This document shows positions 16,088-24,882 of a DNA stretch of 44,809 bases, in pieces. The position numbers were made by a program, and so were the translations under genes. This DNA comes from Robertmurraya massiliosenegalensis JC6. Lineage in GTDB: Bacteria; Bacillota; Bacilli; Bacillales; Cytobacillaceae. A model generated the notes under the pieces. It saw only the letters and a list, made by a program, of their open reading frames with translations, ran no database searches and was not told where the DNA came from. Location: contig NZ_HE978511.1 of NCBI RefSeq assembly GCF_000311725.1, positions 27,089-71,897 of the forward strand, written 5' to 3'. Every line of letters begins with the position of its first letter. Within the stretch, counting starts at the first letter, position 1.

Positions 16088-16360
16088 TTACCTGAAAAGA
16101 CAATTAATCCCTTTAAGTATTCTCATATGATTTAGCAACACTCTCGCATGTCGCCCTTCTCTTGTATAGCGATTTTGTAAGCGTTCTAGTCGCTCAATAA
16201 AGTCATGATCACAACGACATCGTTCTCTTGTCCATTGATAACATAAATCATGCTGTCTACAAGCAGCATCGACTTCGTTTATTGGAGCTCCTGGACCACT
16301 GCAGCCAGGACCACACCAGTTATAACCGGGAAACATACAAAAACGTGGAGATCTTCTCAT
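16088..16360 (-). CDS. Small phospholipase A2-like protein
   Basis: 90 residues from the ATG at 16360, 8 bases after GGAGG. It contains a glycine-rich Ca-loop-like segment, PGYNWCGPGCSGPG, and DAACRQHDLCYQ. The latter matches the secreted PLA2 active-site pattern DxCCxxHDxCY except for the first Cys, and includes the His-Asp dyad (about H37/D38). The tail is Arg-rich (RERCRC, NRYTREGRHARVLLNHMR). There is no signal peptide. The enzyme class hydrolyses the sn-2 ester of phospholipids with Ca2+. Whether this small form is catalytic, or a structural or spore protein, cannot be told. A phosphatase-like pseudogene follows directly. Confidence 0.75.
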   Translation of the reverse strand: MRRSPRFCMFPGYNWCGPGCSGPGAPINEVDAACRQHDLCYQWTRERCRCDHDFIERLERLQNRYTREGRHARVLLNHMRILKGINCLFR

Positions 16361-16481
16361 CACTCTCACCTCCTACTCAACTTTCTATAAAATATGTTTT
16401 TTAAAGAGTAGAGGTATAGTCCTTCATCTGAAAACTTGTTCAGAAAAACGTAAAACTAATTTTAATCTTTCGTTTTAAATA

Positions 16482-16527
16482 TAAAAAGTGCCTGTTCTTC
16501 GTCAATAATGACAAACAACAGGCACTA
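16482..16527 (-). terminator. Terminator after the DUF4317 gene
   Basis: AGTGCCTGTT pairs with AACAGGCACT. On the minus strand the stem is followed by TTTTTATAT. It is about 45 bases past the 16573 stop. Confidence 0.85.
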
Positions 16528-16572
16528 GAATTTTCTCTTATATTGGGACAAGGTACCTGTCCCTACGTCCCA

Positions 16573-17733
16573 CTACAGGGTGATCGTTTCTAATTTAAAG
16601 CCTTCTAACAATATGTCTTCTTCAATTTCAAGAAGTAGGCATTTCTTTCCTTCGAACATGATGTATTTGACTTTTTTCATTTCTTTTGGGTTAATCGTTA
16701 AATTCGCAACGTTCGTGCTAATTTTGATTTTTTTTGGTACGAGATTTGTTGCTTTGAATTCATGTGTTTCATCTTCGATCACATCTTTAAAGGCAAATTC
16801 TACTTTCTCCGTATCGACATTTTCAACGCCGCTAACAGTCAGGATGCGTTCAATATCTTTATAATCGATCTTCGGTTCTTCGCTTTCTTCATTTTCCTCG
16901 TTTTCTTGCACAACTCGATCAATTTCTTCATATACATTCGAGATTGTTTCCGTATCGAGCTCATCTCCGATAACTTTTTGCAAAATGATTTCGAAGCTTG
17001 CCTTATCTTCCTCAGCTGTAATGATATCTTCGCAATTAAGAACCTCTTCGATGAATCGATAGTCCGGCTCATTTGCCTTGCCTGCACTATATAGAATATG
17101 ATTTACATCAGCCATATTATCATGAAAGGCTGGAAACATAAAACCAGCTAAAGGCGCAGTCAAATTGATAATAGGATCTAAGTTTGTATTTGGCTTAAAT
17201 TCTCTTTCAATATAATCAAAGGTTAATGATTTTTTCGGCTGATCCGCTTTGTTAAAGCTACAGAAAACAAAAGAGCTGGAGTATACTTCATCATCCCCGC
17301 CTGTTTCTGATTCAGGATCTCGCTTTCTTGTCGGCTTTTGATACTCACCGCGGATAAAGGTAACGACTGTATCGAATTCATATACTTTAACGGAAAACAT
17401 TTTTTCAACAATTTGGAGCATATGTTGCTGCCAATCATCTGATAGGTCTGTTTGAAGAGATTCAAACAATATTTCTTGTGTACTCCCTACCACATCACGT
17501 TGAAATTTTAATTCAAATAATTTCGTATCCAGCTGACCCGTTAACACCTTTTTAAAATTCGCCAAAAATAATTCCTGTGCTTCTTTTTCAAGCATATCAA
17601 ACGGTTGACAAATATGCGTATAGATTTCACCTGATTCTTTTTTTACATAAACATTGAAAATCTCACGTATTTGCATATGTTTGTTATTTAATTTAAATTG
17701 TTTTCGGATATTTGCAATGGTCTCTTTATTCAA
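16573..17733 (-). CDS. DUF4317 family protein
   Basis: 386 residues, soluble and acidic, with no signal peptide or membrane segment. The sequence fits the DUF4317 family of Firmicutes: NVYVKKESGEIYTHICQPF near the N-terminus, an FIRGEYQKP segment and SSFVFCSFNKADQPKKSLTFDY in the middle, then an acidic stretch (ENEENEESEEPKIDYK) and a C-terminal beta region. The molecular function of the family is unknown. The start is a TTG at 17733 with GGGAG upstream. It lies just downstream of helD on the same strand, about 75 bases away, possibly in the same transcript. Confidence 0.85.
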   Translation of the reverse strand: MNKETIANIRKQFKLNNKHMQIREIFNVYVKKESGEIYTHICQPFDMLEKEAQELFLANFKKVLTGQLDTKLFELKFQRDVVGSTQEILFESLQTDLSDDWQQHMLQIVEKMFSVKVYEFDTVVTFIRGEYQKPTRKRDPESETGGDDEVYSSSFVFCSFNKADQPKKSLTFDYIEREFKPNTNLDPIINLTAPLAGFMFPAFHDNMADVNHILYSAGKANEPDYRFIEEVLNCEDIITAEEDKASFEIILQKVIGDELDTETISNVYEEIDRVVQENEENEESEEPKIDYKDIERILTVSGVENVDTEKVEFAFKDVIEDETHEFKATNLVPKKIKISTNVANLTINPKEMKKVKYIMFEGKKCLLLEIEEDILLEGFKLETITL

Positions 17734-17809
17734 ATTGTCTCAACTCCCATATCCGATTATACTTTGTTGAAATAATAATTGTAATACTTGATTTTCATGA
17801 AAGAAAAGA

Positions 17810-20155
17810 TTACATCATTTTCTTTTGAATGAAACCTTGCTCCAAAACAGCTTTTACAAATGATGTTGGTTCTCCCACACTATAAAGTATCAATTCGTGC
17901 ATTGCCCTCGTGCAGACTGTATAAAAAGTTCGACGCAAGCTTTCATCATCGTAAACATTATGTGAGGCATTATAGATAATGACAGCATCAAACTCGATCC
18001 CCTTTGATAAATACGATGGCACAACGACGACACCTTGCTCGTAATCTAGTGATGTACTCTTTAGAAGTTTGAGCTCATTTATTTCAGAAAGAGCCTCATA
18101 AGCATAATTGCTTTCTTTTGCTGATTTGCAAATGATCGCGATGCTATGATAATTATGCTCTTTTAATTCAGTGACTTTGGAAACAATCGAACTGTGCAGT
18201 TCTTCATCGTTGTTGACTTGAATGAGCATAGGTTTCTCACCATCTCGTTCAAATGGAATAATTTTGTCTCCATTCGGAACAAGCCTACGTGTAAATTCGA
18301 TAATCGGTTTTGTTGATCGATAACTTCGTGCAATATTGACCACCTCCGTTTCACTTGGTCCATACAAATGGGAGAGAGTGTTGAAATCAACCATTTCGCT
18401 TGCATGAGCAAATATTGCCTGATTAAAATCCCCAAGAACCGTCATCTTTGCTGCAGGAAATAGACGTTTCAAAAACTCAAATTGAAACGGAGAATAATCC
18501 TGTGCTTCATCAACAACAATATGTCTAATTGAGCTATTGATATGAAAGCCTTCTATCAGCTCCTTCAATAATAGAAAAGGAGTAGCATCCTCGTAATATA
18601 GCTTCCCATCCTCCAACATATCTATTGTTGATCGACAAATTGTTGGCCACTCAGGCGGAACCTCTGCGTTTAACCCCTTCATCATTTGCTCATCCTCTAC
18701 AAAAAGTTGCTTGTAGATTTCCGTTATATGAATAAAACGATAATCACGAATTTGTTTTCTTATTGGTTTTAATTTTTGCTGAACAATCAATCGAGCTAGT
18801 GCTTTCGGCTCCATCTCATAATCTGCTGTCTCTTCCCTTTTAAAGCCTCGTTTTTCTGCAAGTTGAAGATGTGCCTGGTGATATTCATCATCACTTAGGA
18901 GCTCGATTTCTTCTTGTACCCATGGTTTCTTCCATTCATCCTTATGAAGTTCTTTTAGTTGCTTGATAAGCCAATCCTTCAAATTATCAAGTCGATTATG
19001 GAAACGAATCGAAGGATCACCACTGTAAAAGTGGTTTTCAATCTGCTCAGCTGTGATAATCGTTTTTTCTCTAAATACAATATCTTTGAATTTCATACCT
19101 GAGTTTTCTAGTGACTGTCTGTATAATTGAAGTGCTTCAAAAAAACGAGTGGACGCTTTAAATTGGATACTCGCTAATCTTGTAAAGTATTCAGGCGTCT
19201 TCTCTCTTGTCAAAACATATTCTAATTGCTCAAATGGAGTTTCCACTCGAAAATCTTTACTTAGTCGATGGTCTAAATATTCTTGAAAGGTGACCTGCTG
19301 CATATTCTCTTCACCGAGTTCAGGTAGGACATTAGATACGTAACTATTAAACATCGTATTCGGAGAGAAGAGAATGATTTGATCAGCATTCAAGCGATCA
19401 CGATATTTGTATAGCAAATAAGCTATTCGTTGCATTGCGGCCGAAGTTTTGCCACTTCCTGCTGCCCCATGGACAATGAGCAGCCTCCCAAGATCATGAC
19501 GAATGATTTTGTTTTGTTCCTGCTGAATTGTCGCAACAATATTATGCATTTTCTTATCTGTCCCTTTGCCGAGAACCTGCTGTAAGATTTCATCTCCAAT
19601 TGTCAGACTCGTATCAAACATCGACTGGAGTTCGCCATCACGTATTAAATATTGCCACTTTTTCTCCAAAATTCCATGGATCGTACCTCCAGGCGTTTCA
19701 TATTTTACAGGACCTGGTTGGTAATCGTAGTAAACACTTGAGACAGGGGCACGCCAATCGTATATTAGAAAGTCATCACTGCTCGGATCCCTGAGCGTGG
19801 ATATCCCGATATAAATTTGTTCAGCTTTTGTCGTACCTTCTTCTAATAAATCAATTCGTCCAAAATAAGGAACCTCATGCATTCGTTGTAACGTAGACAA
19901 GCGCTTTGCTGCATGTCTATGGCTACTTTGGCTAACGGACAAGGCCTGAACCTCTTGTCTCAAACCAATAATGGTTTCAAGATAATCGTCAAAGGAATCT
20001 AAGTTCACCTTTACTTCATCCCAAAAGTGCTTGCGGATATCGACTACTTCGTTTTTACGTTTAGACTTTTCTTCTTCCAATCGATTGAGCTCATCTGTTA
20101 TGATTCCCATTACAAGGTCTACTCGCTTTTGCTCTTGCTGAAAATTTGACTCCAT
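17810..20155 (-). CDS. helD: RNA polymerase recycling motor HelD
   Basis: 781 residues from the ATG at 20155 (AGGAG 8 bases upstream); a GTG three codons earlier overlaps the site. The N-terminal coiled-coil arm (residues ~1-90, QQEQKRVDLVMGIITDELNRLEEEK) precedes a superfamily 1 helicase-like ATPase: Walker A VHGAAGSGKTSAA (about 228-240), Walker B VDEAQDYSPFQ, and C-terminal motifs SKGIEFDAVIIYNA and YTVCTRAMHELIL. Length and N-terminal arm match Bacillus HelD (YvgS), which pries stalled RNA polymerase off nucleic acids using ATP, rather than UvrD or PcrA. It stands upstream of DUF4317. Confidence 0.93.
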   Translation of the reverse strand: MESNFQQEQKRVDLVMGIITDELNRLEEEKSKRKNEVVDIRKHFWDEVKVNLDSFDDYLETIIGLRQEVQALSVSQSSHRHAAKRLSTLQRMHEVPYFGRIDLLEEGTTKAEQIYIGISTLRDPSSDDFLIYDWRAPVSSVYYDYQPGPVKYETPGGTIHGILEKKWQYLIRDGELQSMFDTSLTIGDEILQQVLGKGTDKKMHNIVATIQQEQNKIIRHDLGRLLIVHGAAGSGKTSAAMQRIAYLLYKYRDRLNADQIILFSPNTMFNSYVSNVLPELGEENMQQVTFQEYLDHRLSKDFRVETPFEQLEYVLTREKTPEYFTRLASIQFKASTRFFEALQLYRQSLENSGMKFKDIVFREKTIITAEQIENHFYSGDPSIRFHNRLDNLKDWLIKQLKELHKDEWKKPWVQEEIELLSDDEYHQAHLQLAEKRGFKREETADYEMEPKALARLIVQQKLKPIRKQIRDYRFIHITEIYKQLFVEDEQMMKGLNAEVPPEWPTICRSTIDMLEDGKLYYEDATPFLLLKELIEGFHINSSIRHIVVDEAQDYSPFQFEFLKRLFPAAKMTVLGDFNQAIFAHASEMVDFNTLSHLYGPSETEVVNIARSYRSTKPIIEFTRRLVPNGDKIIPFERDGEKPMLIQVNNDEELHSSIVSKVTELKEHNYHSIAIICKSAKESNYAYEALSEINELKLLKSTSLDYEQGVVVVPSYLSKGIEFDAVIIYNASHNVYDDESLRRTFYTVCTRAMHELILYSVGEPTSFVKAVLEQGFIQKKMM

Positions 20156-20303
20156 GGCAAACACTCCTAAAAAAAGTTTTATATAAAGGTTGACGAATAA
20201 ATTAATTACATTGTATAATTAAAATAGGGATATTAGATTTAAATTAATAAATACAATGTATATCTATATAAATTTAACATAAACATTCAATGTTTTCAAT
20301 AAT

Positions 20304-20352
20304 AAAAGGAGTCGTATTAGACGTTTTTTAGCGTAAATACGACTCCTTTTTT
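20304..20352. terminator. Bidirectional terminator
   Basis: AAAAGGAGTCGTATT pairs with AATACGACTCCTTTT; T tracts follow on both strands. It ends the VOC gene (minus strand, stop at 20442), ahead of the helD promoter region. Confidence 0.88.
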
Positions 20353-20441
20353 ATTTTTTTATCTTAATTGAGTCCAATAATAACCACTCTCAGACTTAGT
20401 ACATTCCAATTTACTCCTATTCAAAGAACAAGCTCTTATTC

Positions 20442-20828
20442 TCAACATGTTATTTCGATTGTATTATTCATTGGGTCCAATATCGGAAAGCTCCAATAAC
20501 CGTTCCATTTAGGTTCATGATAGTATTTGGGAATCTCATTTTGAATGGCAGATTGTACAATTTGGATGAAATCTTCATTATCACACTCTAATGACCAACT
20601 TATTCTTGGTTCGGTACCACCTTGCCAACCTGGTTGAATCGAGAAACCGGAAGCAAATGGAGTGTAATATTCATGGAAATCGATACTTAATTGATGATCA
20701 CCGATTTTAAAAGCGAGAGATTTATCGCTTTCCCAAATAAGATCTAGATGAAGAATTTCCGTATAAAACTGTTTCATTTTCGCTAAATCATTACAAAATA
20801 TGTACGTAAAGCCCCATCGTTTTGTCAT
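20442..20828 (-). CDS. VOC-superfamily (glyoxalase/bleomycin-resistance-like) protein
   Basis: 128 residues from the ATG at 20828 (MTKRWGFTYIFCNDLAKMK; AAGGGTG site). The paired beta-alpha-beta pattern is visible: FTYIFCNDLAKMKQFYTEIL-HL, then LAFKIGDHQLSIDFHEYY, and a second half ending WSFPILDPMNNTIEITC with the metal-ligand-type Glu. Such proteins are metal-dependent lyases, isomerases or drug binders. No specific substrate can be assigned. It appears to be a single-gene unit. Confidence 0.85.
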   Translation of the reverse strand: MTKRWGFTYIFCNDLAKMKQFYTEILHLDLIWESDKSLAFKIGDHQLSIDFHEYYTPFASGFSIQPGWQGGTEPRISWSLECDNEDFIQIVQSAIQNEIPKYYHEPKWNGYWSFPILDPMNNTIEITC

Positions 20829-20920
20829 TTCATCACCCTTTTCAACCAAATTAACAAGAGTATTCTTGTTAGTTTGATCGTATCATAAATTTCTCAATTT
20901 TCAATTTTTATATCGGGATA

Positions 20921-21223
20921 TTAACTAAATAACATTTTACCTGTGACTTCAAACCATATATTATCTGTAGATACGATCAATATGAATGCCAAAATGAAGG
21001 CGATAATTGAAAAGAACATTTTGTTTCTAAGGCTCGTGTTAATACGGCTATATAGCTTACCATTAAAACCAACAAGCAATATATATAATGGTACTGTGAC
21101 AAACATTGCGATTAAATCAACATAAGAAAACGGCTTACCGATGTAAGGATCGGAATAAACAGCAACTAGGATAAGGGCGATAAATATGATGGATTGATAG
21201 AATACAAATTTCTTCCAAGTCAT
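20921..21223 (-). CDS. Three-helix membrane protein, function unknown
   Basis: 100 residues with GGAGA about 10 bases before the ATG. Hydrophobic helices at about 7-25, 35-54 and 68-85; the loops contain SDPYIGKPFSYVD and KLYSRINTSLRNK. I do not recognise a family. It is divergent from the ECF S-component gene at 21364, sharing a ~140-base promoter region. Confidence 0.6.
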   Translation of the reverse strand: MTWKKFVFYQSIIFIALILVAVYSDPYIGKPFSYVDLIAMFVTVPLYILLVGFNGKLYSRINTSLRNKMFFSIIAFILAFILIVSTDNIWFEVTGKMLFS

Positions 21224-21363
21224 GAAATAAGGTCTCCGTTCTAATAAAAAATTGGATGTTTAGTAATTATACGATAACATATTCTTACAAAATATGATTT
21301 AATATTTATTTACGTCAATTTTCATAGTATGATAATAATTAAAAACTAGAAAGAGGTTAACAG

Positions 21364-21888
21364 ATGAATTCAACTTTGGCACCAAAACAATCAGTGAAAA
21401 CAAAAACCCTCGTTATCAATGCTCTTTTTATTGCATTGGTGTTTGTATCGACGATGTTTATTAATATCCGACTCCCTATTATGGGAAATGGCGGACTCAT
21501 CCACTTAGGAAACGTCCCCCTATTTATAGCTGCTTTTCTTTATGGTAGAAAATCTGGAGCGATTGCTGGGGCTGTTGGAATGGGGTTATTTGACCTTATT
21601 TCTGGTTGGACTGCCTGGGCCCCATTTACTTTCGTTATTGTCGGTGCGATGGGTTATTTTGCTGGCTTAATCGCTGAAAAGCTTCCAGGTAAAAAGCTAT
21701 ACGTTTATTCAATGGCTGTTGCCGTTGCTTTAATTATTAAAGTGGTAGGTTATTATTTTGCGGAAGTACTCCTTTATAGTAACTGGATGTTACCATTTGG
21801 TTCAGTACCAGGAAACATTATGCAAGTCGTCATTGCTGGTATTATCGTTGTTCCACTAGCAGCACGATTAAAGAAACATTTAAAATAA
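21364..21888 (+). CDS. ECF transporter S component (vitamin-binding membrane subunit)
   Basis: 174 residues with six likely membrane helices. FINIRLPIMGNGGLIHLGNVPLFIAAFLYG followed by GAVGMGLFDLISGW and APFTFVIVGAMGYFAG is typical of the ECF-type riboflavin/thiamine-like S-component families (PF07155 group). These bind a vitamin or precursor and dock onto shared EcfA/EcfT energy-coupling modules encoded elsewhere. AGAGG lies 7 bases before the ATG. No FMN, TPP or preQ1 aptamer is visible in the short upstream region, so the substrate stays open. Confidence 0.85.
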   Translation: MNSTLAPKQSVKTKTLVINALFIALVFVSTMFINIRLPIMGNGGLIHLGNVPLFIAAFLYGRKSGAIAGAVGMGLFDLISGWTAWAPFTFVIVGAMGYFAGLIAEKLPGKKLYVYSMAVAVALIIKVVGYYFAEVLLYSNWMLPFGSVPGNIMQVVIAGIIVVPLAARLKKHLK

Positions 21889-22062
21889 TGGGAAATTGAT
21901 AGATGTGCAGGAGAAAAATTACTGCCTCTTTCTTTTATTGTACAAGAAAAATGTTCCCTTCTATTACACACATATCTATATTTGCAAATTTTTTTCACCT
22001 CCTCTCGGTATCGGTAGAGCGATTTAAATAACATGCATTAATCATTGTTATAAATGGAAATA

Positions 22063-22087
22063 AGACCAAATCATTTTGATTTGGTCT
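22063..22087 (-). terminator. Perfect hairpin downstream of the flavin oxidoreductase
   Basis: AGACCAAATCA pairs with TGATTTGGTCT with a 3-base loop. A weak T tract (TTATTT) follows on the minus strand. Probable terminator for the gene ending at 22152. The rest of 21889-22151 shows no gene. Confidence 0.6.
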
Positions 22088-22151
22088 ACTGATGAATATT
22101 CTGTCACATATGTTGCTCCACTTATAAACGATTAATTCATTCTATTGATTT

Positions 22152-24080
22152 CTAGATTTTAACCGCTAATTTAGCCCCTTCATACACAGCTTCTGTAATG
22201 GTTCTTGCTTGAAGAGCATCGCCTATAACCGTAATATTTTTTCTTAGGGAAAGTAATTGCTCTTCAAGTGGATTATTAGATGTTGCTCCAAGAGCCAGAA
22301 TAATATGATCAAAGCCTTCTAATTTTTCCTCTTGTTCGTTTCTTTCAAAAAGAACTGCCCCTTTGGATAATGCTTTCACTTTTGAATTAGTCAAAATTTC
22401 AACACCATACTGATTCAATCGCTCTAATAGCATGCTCTTCACATCAAAATGCTCATCCATTGCAACATCTTCTTTCATTTCCATGACCGTTACTTCGTGT
22501 CCATGTTCTCCTAAAAGATCAGCGGTTTCTACACCGACAAGTCCGCCACCAATAATTAATACCTTATGCCCAACTCTTTCTTTCCCTTCAATGACATCGA
22601 CTGCATCTAGAACTCCGGATTCTTCAATTCCGTCAAAAGCAGGACGAATGGGAACTCCACCTGTTGCCAGTACTATTTCATCGAATTCCACCAGCATTTC
22701 TGGGGTTGCTTCTTGTCCGAATTGGAACGTAACACCATATTTTTCTCCTAAAGTCACGTAAGCCTGAATGGCTTTAATCAATTCTTGTTTATGAGGTGGC
22801 ATCGCACCAATAGCAACCTGACCACCTGGGCGGTCCTTTTTTTCAATTAATGTAACATGATGGCCTCTTTTTGCTGCAATCCACGCCGTTTCCAGTCCAG
22901 CAGGTCCAGCACCGAAAATCGCAATTTTCTTTGGCTCCTCAACAGGCTCAATTTTTAACAGCCCTTCTTTTCCAGTAAAAGGGTTATAGGTACAAGAAAC
23001 ACCTGTATCCCATTCATCTCTCCCTCTTGCCCCAGCACAACGTTGCAGACAGGCTACACAAGGGATAATTTCATTCACTCGGTTCTCGGTTACTTTATTT
23101 GGAAACTCCGGATCTGCAAGAGACGTTCTTCCTAGTGCAAGTAAATCGGCAGAACCTGAAGCAATAATATCTTCAGCCAAATATGGATCATTAATTCGTC
23201 CTGCAACGATAACAGGAACAGTGAGCGCTTTTTTTATATATGCTGCATTTCCAGCATTAAAGCCAGGCATCACTGCTTGAGGTGCTAATGTATATTGAGC
23301 GACACCATAACCACCTATTGATATGCTAATCACATCTGCACCAGCATCTTCAAGCGTTTTTGCTACCATTCTCGTTTCCTCTAGTTTTCTTCCACCAGCT
23401 ACCGGTTCGATCGCACTGACTCTGATACTAACTGGAAAATCGAGTCCACATCTACCCTTAATACCTTGGATGATTTTTTCCGCAAACTTCATCCTGTTTT
23501 TAAAAGAGCCACCGAACTCGTCAATTCGTTTATTGGAATAGGATGACATAAATTGTGCTATCATGTATTGATGTGCCCCATGTAATTCCACACCATCATA
23601 GCCAGATTCTTTTGCTCTTACTGCTGCCTCAATATATTTTTCAATCACTTGATAAACTTCTTCAGTGGAAAGTTCACGAGGAACCTCTTTATAAGTAGGA
23701 CTTGGAATTGGCGATGCACCTACAGGTTGCTTTCCTGTGAAATTTTGAGATGTTTCCCTACCTGCATGGTGCAGTTGGCAAAAAATTAACCCCCCATGTT
23801 CATGAATCGTTGACGTCAATTTTAAATGTCCTGGAATAAACGTATCATCCCAAATCAATAATTGACCAGGCATCGCTAAGCCTTCTGGATCGACACAGGT
23901 AAACTCAGTAAAAATTAAACTATATCCACCTTTTACCCTCGCAAGATAATAATCAATTGTACGTTCTGACACTTGACCATTTGCTTCTCCTAGATGTGTT
24001 CCCATAGCTGGTACGATGAAGCGGTTTTTGAGCTCTAAGCTTCCAATTTTTATCGGTGATAACACATGTTCAAAACTCAT
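22152..24080 (-). CDS. NADH:flavin oxidoreductase / 2,4-dienoyl-CoA reductase-like protein (FMN, 4Fe-4S, FAD)
   Basis: 642 residues. Residues ~1-340 form the old-yellow-enzyme TIM barrel (LKNRFIVPAMGTH, CQLHHAGRET, YDGVELHGAHQYMIAQFMS). Next comes the iron-sulfur cluster motif CVACLQRC followed about 14 residues later by another Cys (GVSC). Last are two nucleotide-binding folds: KKIAIFGAGPAGLETAW for FAD and KVLIIGGGLVGVETAD for NAD(P)H. This layout is that of FadH, trimethylamine dehydrogenase and bile-acid/enoate reductases, which reduce activated C=C bonds. No fatty-acid genes adjoin it, so the substrate is open. It appears to be a single-gene unit. Confidence 0.92.
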   Translation of the reverse strand: MSFEHVLSPIKIGSLELKNRFIVPAMGTHLGEANGQVSERTIDYYLARVKGGYSLIFTEFTCVDPEGLAMPGQLLIWDDTFIPGHLKLTSTIHEHGGLIFCQLHHAGRETSQNFTGKQPVGASPIPSPTYKEVPRELSTEEVYQVIEKYIEAAVRAKESGYDGVELHGAHQYMIAQFMSSYSNKRIDEFGGSFKNRMKFAEKIIQGIKGRCGLDFPVSIRVSAIEPVAGGRKLEETRMVAKTLEDAGADVISISIGGYGVAQYTLAPQAVMPGFNAGNAAYIKKALTVPVIVAGRINDPYLAEDIIASGSADLLALGRTSLADPEFPNKVTENRVNEIIPCVACLQRCAGARGRDEWDTGVSCTYNPFTGKEGLLKIEPVEEPKKIAIFGAGPAGLETAWIAAKRGHHVTLIEKKDRPGGQVAIGAMPPHKQELIKAIQAYVTLGEKYGVTFQFGQEATPEMLVEFDEIVLATGGVPIRPAFDGIEESGVLDAVDVIEGKERVGHKVLIIGGGLVGVETADLLGEHGHEVTVMEMKEDVAMDEHFDVKSMLLERLNQYGVEILTNSKVKALSKGAVLFERNEQEEKLEGFDHIILALGATSNNPLEEQLLSLRKNITVIGDALQARTITEAVYEGAKLAVKI

Positions 24081-24204
24081 GACAAAACCTCCTGATTCAT
24101 TTTGGATAAAGGATGAACCTCAATCTAATCAAATTATACCTTCAACTTTTGTGAATCAGTGAGCATTTATATGAACTATTTGTGAAAGAGATCACATAAA
24201 TATT

Positions 24205-24245
24205 AAAGCAAAAACCCTAGTCAAAGTAACTAGAGTTTTTGCTTT
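24205..24245. terminator. Bidirectional terminator
   Basis: AAAGCAAAAACCCTAG pairs with CTAGAGTTTTTGCTTT around a 9-base loop, adjacent to the 24250 stop codon. It serves the minus-strand hypothetical gene at 24250-24603. Confidence 0.85.
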
Positions 24246-24249
24246 AATA

Positions 24250-24603
24250 TTATTCTCCAGGCACCCAAACTAATTTAACGTTGTACTTCGTATTCCCTTT
24301 CTTGAAAACACGATTGAATTTCCCGTCCAAAATTAATTGTTGCAATGAACTCTTTGTTTCATCTGCCCACGCATTGATTTTTCCACTGCCATCATAAGGT
24401 GAAATAGATGACTGTTTCTCACTAATTTTCATTAAATCATCTCCATCAAAATGGTGACGATGCTGGTAGTTATACGTGTCTGATTTATCTTTAAGCTTTA
24501 GTGGAGCACGATCAATTAATCTATTTTTGCGGTAAAAAGAAATGATATTCGCTTTGCCTGATTTAATTTTATCAATTTCAATGATAATTTCCTTCTCATT
24601 CAT
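24250..24603 (-). CDS. Hypothetical soluble protein, function unknown
   Basis: 117 residues if started at the ATG at 24603, which has GGAG 9 bases upstream; the frame is open for 20 more codons to a TTG at 24663. Segments such as EKEIIIEIDKIKSGKANIISFYRKNRLIDRAP and a terminal KKGNTKYNVKLVWVPGE look like a small mixed alpha/beta domain. There is no membrane helix, Cys pair or known motif. The terminator follows within 5 bases of the stop, so it is a clean single-gene unit. Confidence 0.6.
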   Translation of the reverse strand: MNEKEIIIEIDKIKSGKANIISFYRKNRLIDRAPLKLKDKSDTYNYQHRHHFDGDDLMKISEKQSSISPYDGSGKINAWADETKSSLQQLILDGKFNRVFKKGNTKYNVKLVWVPGE

Positions 24604-24744
24604 ATGCACAGTCTCCATTTCCAAACCATATTTTTGAATCTTATTAATAATCAGTATCCCCAAAACGAATCAGCGGAAACATTCCTCCATCTAAATCTGT
24701 CTTATCATGGTGATATTACCTTAACAATGGAGCTATTTCTTATA

Positions 24745-24792
24745 ATAAAAAAGCTTGCAGACCTGTTTTCATTAAACTAGCCTGCAAGCTTA
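24745..24792 (-). terminator. Terminator after the P1 peptidase gene
   Basis: AAGCTTGCAG pairs with CTGCAAGCTT. The minus-strand copy is followed by TTTTTTATT. The rest of 24664-24882 shows no gene. Confidence 0.8.
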
Positions 24793-24882
24793 GAGCAAAA
24801 ATCCTGTTATTCTAATGATACACTTATTTTTGAAAAATAGCGATACTTATTTATGAATAGACTTATATAGCTAATTGTTATA

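Noticed and set aside
21224-21363. Possible vitamin riboswitch before the ECF S-component gene
   Set aside because: The interval is short and lacks the conserved FMN, TPP or preQ1 core sequences.
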